Positions 5,479 to 8,389 of a stretch of DNA of 8,389 nucleotides are shown piece by piece. Position 1 is the stretch's first letter; the number at the start of each line of letters is the position of its first letter. The DNA comes from an uncultured Peptococcaceae bacterium (GTDB taxonomy: Bacteria; Bacillota; Desulfitobacteriia; Desulfitobacteriales; Syntrophobotulaceae). The DNA is taken from positions 1 to 8,389 of the forward strand of contig CALBJS010000214.1 of the NCBI GenBank assembly GCA_937892995.1, in the 5' to 3' direction. The position numbers and the translations under genes were made by a program. Below the pieces are notes generated by a model that was not told the DNA's origin, made no database searches, and saw only the letters and a program-made list of their open reading frames with translations.

Positions 5479-6933
5479 GTGAGCAACGAATCAAAACTAG
5501 ATGCTAAACAATTACAGGAAGAATTGGCCAAGAAATATAAAAACCCCAAAAACGTTGAACATTTTGGAGTTGAAGCGATCCCCCCTGAACTGAAGACAAC
5601 AAGATGGTATGATCTATTCATGATCTTCGCCTCCTTCTTCATTACCCCGGTTCATATGATGCTCCCCGGAACGTTTGCCTTAGTTTATGGTCTTTCTTTC
5701 TGGCAGGCAGTTATCTCTACGACACTTGGCACATCGCTTGCATATATTTTTGAAGCGGTCTTTGCCATGACGGGAACCAAGTATGGGTTGCCTGGGGCAG
5801 TAGCAACGCGTTTTACAATGGGTAGTACCTTAGCACGGATTATTCCTTCAGTTTTAAGAGCAGCAACGTCCGTTATCCTTTTTGCCTCTCAAACCTTAGG
5901 CGGTGGCTTGATGATTCAGGCCTTGCTTAGATATGCAACAGGTAATACTTACAGTTTAATTCTCATTAGTTTGCTCTTCGCAATATTCCAAACGATTATC
6001 GCTATTATGGGATTTGAGGGCTTAAAGAAAATAACCAGATATATTTTCCCCGTGAAGTTGCTTGGGATGGGATACATTGCTTATTCCTTGATTTACTCAG
6101 GTCTTCCGGAATTTGCTTGGGACACCGTAACCAAAGCTCCTCCGGCTACACCGGGGTGGAGTGGCTTTGCCATAGCTACCAGTCTTATGATGGGAATATT
6201 CCTTACTCTCATTACGGATACTTCGGATTTTTGCAGGTATACCAAAAACAACCCGGAAATGTTTTTTGGCACCGTTGTAGGGACTAGTGTAAGCCAATTT
6301 ATTGCTTCGTTTATGGGTGTATATTCAGCTCTGGCAATCAAAAACTGGAACCCCTTTGAAGCCATAACGCATACCAATCCCGCTCTCATTGTAGTTGTCT
6401 TCCTGATCATCATGGTGGTATTGGATAACTGGTCGGTTAACATCCTGAATCTTTACACGGCAGGATTGTGTTTGGTTAATTCGGTGCCGAAGTTAGGACG
6501 TTTCTGGTGGACAGTAATCGCCGGTGTTTTCGCTACGATCGCTTCGACTATGCCTGTATTCATCGAACAGGCTTCGGCGATTGTTAACCAGTTCGGCTTG
6601 GTATATTCGCCTATCGCAGGGATATTGATGGCAGATCTTTTGTTCCTGAAAAAATTCAAGATGGACATGAACGAACTGATGAAGACCGATGGCAGATACG
6701 GCTATTACAAAGGCTGGAATCTGATTGCTATACTAGTTATTGCTATCGGAGCGATTTCCTTTAACTTCTGGCCAGACATAATGGTGCCTGTCTTGAGTAA
6801 TATCATCTTCACCGGTATCCTTTATTATGTATTGGTGAAAGTAATAAGCCCGCATTGGGAAGGCTTACGAATTGCTTCGACACCTTATGAGGAAGAGGCT
6901 ACGCCTAGTAAAGAAAATCCAATTGCTGGCTAA
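5479..6933 (+). CDS. NCS1-family permease (cytosine/purine/uracil/hydantoin type)
   Basis: 484 residues from the GTG at 5479, typical for the family. The N-terminus has the NCS1 signature FGVEAIPPELKTTRWYD, followed by about 12 hydrophobic segments; DTSDFCRY (about 247-254) and NILNLYTAG (about 321-329) match conserved family motifs. Known role: sodium- or proton-coupled uptake of nucleobases, allantoin, hydantoins and related compounds through the cytoplasmic membrane. The substrate glutamine of Mhp1 (Q121) aligns with Q138, but the position of Mhp1 W117 is Leu (134), and the W220 position appears to be Phe. By analogy the site may be more CodB-like than aryl-hydantoin-like (inference from an alignment by eye). 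It probably imports the substrate of the neighbouring amidohydrolase. No terminator is evident downstream; structured RNA follows instead. Confidence 0.88.
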   Translation: MSNESKLDAKQLQEELAKKYKNPKNVEHFGVEAIPPELKTTRWYDLFMIFASFFITPVHMMLPGTFALVYGLSFWQAVISTTLGTSLAYIFEAVFAMTGTKYGLPGAVATRFTMGSTLARIIPSVLRAATSVILFASQTLGGGLMIQALLRYATGNTYSLILISLLFAIFQTIIAIMGFEGLKKITRYIFPVKLLGMGYIAYSLIYSGLPEFAWDTVTKAPPATPGWSGFAIATSLMMGIFLTLITDTSDFCRYTKNNPEMFFGTVVGTSVSQFIASFMGVYSALAIKNWNPFEAITHTNPALIVVVFLIIMVVLDNWSVNILNLYTAGLCLVNSVPKLGRFWWTVIAGVFATIASTMPVFIEQASAIVNQFGLVYSPIAGILMADLLFLKKFKMDMNELMKTDGRYGYYKGWNLIAILVIAIGAISFNFWPDIMVPVLSNIIFTGILYYVLVKVISPHWEGLRIASTPYEEEATPSKENPIAG

Positions 6934-6967
6934 AGTTCAATTCATTTTAATAGGTCGAAAAATTAAG

Positions 6968-6994
6968 GTTATTAGCGAGCGTTCGTCTGATAAC
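6968..6994 (+). other. Hairpin following the permease gene
   Basis: GTTATTAG (6968-6975) pairs with CTGATAAC (6987-6994) with one G-U. It continues as CGA/TCG around a GCGT loop, with a single bulged T at 6986. The total is 11 bp. It is followed by ATATTTGG rather than a T-run, so it is not a standard terminator. It lies 34 nt after the permease stop and 27 nt before the large stem-loop; it could protect the 3' end of the transcript or form part of one larger RNA. Confidence 0.5.
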
Positions 6995-7021
6995 ATATTT
7001 GGATGAATTATTAGCCTATCA

Positions 7022-7107
7022 ATGAGTTTGTGCGGGAGTGGGGCTGCCTGCCTGATGGGGTATAGTTGTCCCCTAGCGGTAAAATCAGTCCCGGCTCCCG
7101 TACTCAT
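7022..7107 (+). ncRNA. Candidate structured RNA: long nested stem-loop
   Basis: Five consecutive helices nest in order: ATGAGT 7022-7027 with ACTCAT 7102-7107; CGGGAG 7033-7038 with CTCCCG 7095-7100; GGG 7040-7042 with CCC 7090-7092; CTGAT 7052-7056 with ATCAG 7084-7088; GGGG 7057-7060 with CCCC 7070-7073. Asymmetric internal loops lie between them (8 nt at 7044-7051 and 10 nt at 7074-7083). TGCCT in the 8-nt loop could pair with AGGCA at 7114-7118, a possible pseudoknot. It has no T-run and matches no riboswitch class I can recall. It lies about 210 nt before the FAH start, so it could be a cis-regulatory leader, a 3' UTR element or a small RNA. The minus strand would fold similarly, so the strand is assumed. 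Confidence 0.5.
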
Positions 7108-7302
7108 ATGCTTAGGCAAAGCTTACCGGATCAACTGAATACAGTTCTTAATAACAGCAAATAAACCTTCTTATTTTAGGAAATTTAAAAACTTTTGATT
7201 TTAATGCTCTGAATGTAACCTCGCCAAAATTACAGTTTTACTTAAGCTAGATAAGCTTGTTTTTAATAACGCAAAAAGATTATTGCTTAGTCATTATAGA
7301 AC

Positions 7303-7310
7303 AAGGGGGA
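7303..7310 (+). promoter_or_regulatory. Ribosome binding site that fixes the FAH start at ATG 7317
   Basis: AAGGGGGA lies 7 nt before ATG 7317 and only 0-1 nt before the in-frame ATG at 7311, which is therefore too close. An in-frame TTG at 7257 has no ribosome binding site and would add a non-conserved extension. Confidence 0.75.
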
Positions 7311-7316
7311 ATGATA

Positions 7317-8216
7317 ATGAGATTACTTACCATCCATACCCCGAAAGGTTTAAAATTAGGAGTAAAGACTACTAAAGGAATCTTAGATGTAGCTGATGCT
7401 TTAGAAGTAAACCCTTCTGCGGTAAAAGTCCCGGCCACGATGAAGGAGCTAATGTCAGCGGGCCGAAATGGTTTAAGTGTACTTGATAATTATATGGCTA
7501 AAATGGAAAATGAGATAGCCGAAGGTTTTTTTCTAAAAGAAAACGAAATAAAGTTTGGTCCCTGTGTTCCTCAGCCGGGAAAAATCATTGGGATTGGACT
7601 TAATTATCGTGGGTACTTAAAGGAATCAGATACCCCAAGACCAAAGTTCCCTTATATATTTGCAAAATTTCCAAGTGCAGCTAGGGCAACCGGGGATCAT
7701 ATTTATATTCCTTTTAATTCTACTCAAGTAGATTTTGAGGCTGAATTAGCAATAGTTATCGGCAAAAAGGCTCGAAGGGTAGCAAAAGAAGAAGCCTTAG
7801 ATTATGTGATCGGTTATTGTAATGCCAATGATTTCTCTGCTCGTGATCTGCAGTATAGTACTGATTCCTGGTTGCCGGGTAAGTGTTGTGATAGTTTTTG
7901 CCCCATAGGTCCTTATCTGGTAACCTCAGATGAAGTAGGGGATCCTAATAATTTGAGTCTGCGTGCTATCGTAAATGGTGAACTGAGACAGAACTCAAAT
8001 ACGTCAGATATGATCTTTAGTTGTAAGGAATTAGTAAGTGCCGTTTCCCAATTTTTCACTTTAGAACCGGGAGATATTATCTTAACCGGCACACCAGAAG
8101 GCATTATTATGACTGACCCTGAGGAGCAAAGAGTTTGGCTTCAAGAGGGTGATGAGATAAGAGTGGAAATTGAAAAGCTGGGAAGTTTAGTTAATAAAAT
8201 GAAACTAGAAGTATAA
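7317..8216 (+). CDS. Fumarylacetoacetate hydrolase (FAH) family enzyme
   Basis: A 299-residue protein with a variable N-terminal part (1 to about 85) and the FAH catalytic domain (about 88-299), the layout of hydratase/isomerase/lyase members. The metal ligands are E141 and E143 (DFEAEL) and D172 (ANDFSARDLQ). K189 and D192 (PGKCCDSFCPIGP) and LTGTPEG (256-262) match conserved motifs. The NYxxHxxE lid motif reads N96-Y97-R-G-Y100-L-K-E103, with Tyr replacing the usual His. Family reactions include C-C hydrolysis of acylpyruvates, oxaloacetate decarboxylation, 2-hydroxyhepta-2,4-diene-1,7-dioate isomerisation, and lyase activities annotated as ureidoglycolate lyase. Next to a ureide-type amidohydrolase and permease, a role on a ring-opened product is plausible but unproven. 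A terminator follows 32 nt after the stop. Cytoplasmic. Confidence 0.88.
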   Translation: MRLLTIHTPKGLKLGVKTTKGILDVADALEVNPSAVKVPATMKELMSAGRNGLSVLDNYMAKMENEIAEGFFLKENEIKFGPCVPQPGKIIGIGLNYRGYLKESDTPRPKFPYIFAKFPSAARATGDHIYIPFNSTQVDFEAELAIVIGKKARRVAKEEALDYVIGYCNANDFSARDLQYSTDSWLPGKCCDSFCPIGPYLVTSDEVGDPNNLSLRAIVNGELRQNSNTSDMIFSCKELVSAVSQFFTLEPGDIILTGTPEGIIMTDPEEQRVWLQEGDEIRVEIEKLGSLVNKMKLEV

Positions 8217-8239
8217 AGGAAAAAAATATTCTAATGGAC

Positions 8240-8285
8240 TTCATCCGCCTGCCGAGGTAGAACCTCGGCAGTTTTTTTTGCATAC
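8240..8285 (+). repeat. Terminator-containing repeat, copy B
   Basis: Core 8240-8271 matches copy A (2158-2189) at 29 of 32 positions, followed by T8, one G and CATAC. It is the right boundary of the catabolic block. The TTGCATACAAT at its end (8278-8288) is also identical to 11 bases at 2351-2361 in front of the regulator gene. Confidence 0.75.
8249..8279 (+). terminator. Rho-independent terminator after the FAH gene (copy B)
   Basis: CTGCCGAGG (8249-8257) pairs perfectly with CCTCGGCAG (8263-8271) around a TAGAA loop, followed by eight T. It is the strongest terminator in the window and ends the FAH transcript. Confidence 0.93.
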
Positions 8286-8323
8286 AATATCACACAAGTA
8301 TTGTGAAGCTAGGAGGAATCACA

Positions 8324-8389
8324 GTGGGAAACGCGGCAGGAATTCGGCATTATTTTATTGAGGCCTTTACTCCATATGGAAATATTACT
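8324..8389 (+). CDS. Start of a downstream gene, function unassigned (3' partial)
   Basis: GTG at 8324 follows AGGAGG (8311-8316) with 7-nt spacing, and the frame stays open for 22 codons to the window end. The peptide begins VGNAAGIRHYFIEAFTPYG. The RHYF...AFTPYG pattern reminds me of the start of P-loop ATPase-like proteins of Clostridia (PRK06851-like), but 22 residues are too few to decide. The imperfect palindrome TCACA...TGTGA at 8290-8306 lies just upstream. If the catabolic block is an insertion, this gene would have been the original neighbour of the S41 peptidase gene. Confidence 0.6.
   Translation, partial: MGNAAGIRHYFIEAFTPYGNIT

Larger units (their letters stand above)
6934..7316. 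other. 383-bp structured intergenic region before the FAH gene
   Basis: No credible gene lies here. The left half (6968-7107) is G/C-richer than the rest and holds two clear stem-loops, described separately. The right half (about 7130-7300) is A/T-rich, with only a small AACTG-AATA-CAGTT hairpin (7133-7146). No good promoter or ATACAAT operator is visible before the FAH gene. Confidence 0.65.

Noticed and set aside
6093..6443. Minus-strand 116-codon ORF inside the permease gene
   Set aside because: It lies antisense to conserved transmembrane segments of the permease and has low-information composition; a shadow frame.
8281..8296. CATACAAT half-site before the last gene as a third regulator operator
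   Set aside because: The left half matches but the right half (ATCACACA) does not fit the inverted repeat; the match may come from the shared CATAC flank of the terminator repeat.

Overview
The window looks like a chromosomal stretch from a low-GC Gram-positive anaerobe (Bacillota, Clostridia or Negativicutes-like; no genus can be fixed from the sequence). The reasons are strong AGGAGG-type ribosome binding sites, frequent TTG and GTG starts, and the pairing of an M23 peptidase with an S41 peptidase, an arrangement usual next to ftsEX in this phylum.

Layout. (1) 1-2110 is a cell-envelope block on the + strand: the 3' part of a coiled-coil M23/LytM murein peptidase, then a membrane-anchored PDZ/S41 carboxy-terminal processing peptidase, closed by a hairpin terminator at 2167-2195. 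(2) 2200-8236 is a catabolic block. It holds a GntR/FCD-family regulator (2395-3063), a two-gene operon of a DUF3830 cyclophilin-like protein and a dihydropyrimidinase/hydantoinase-type cyclic amidohydrolase (3305-5101), an NCS1-family nucleobase/hydantoin-type permease (5479-6933) and a fumarylacetoacetate-hydrolase (FAH) family enzyme (7317-8216). (3) 8237-8389 holds a second copy of the same terminator and the first 22 codons of another gene.

How the genes may work together (inference): the permease imports a cyclic ureide or imide, the amidohydrolase opens the ring, the FAH enzyme acts on a ring-opened or downstream keto acid, and DUF3830 is a tightly linked accessory of unknown function. 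The regulator probably controls itself and the DUF3830-amidohydrolase operon: two matching 16-bp inverted-repeat sites lie in front of exactly these two transcription units. No carbamoylase (M20 amidohydrolase or beta-ureidopropionase type) lies in the window, so the pathway is incomplete here.

Non-coding structure is unusually rich. A long nested stem-loop (7022-7107) with a second hairpin before it lies between the permease and the FAH gene. A long imperfect hairpin precedes the permease. Hairpins with T-runs only on the minus strand follow the amidohydrolase. The two near-identical terminators bracket the whole catabolic block and may mark its insertion boundaries.
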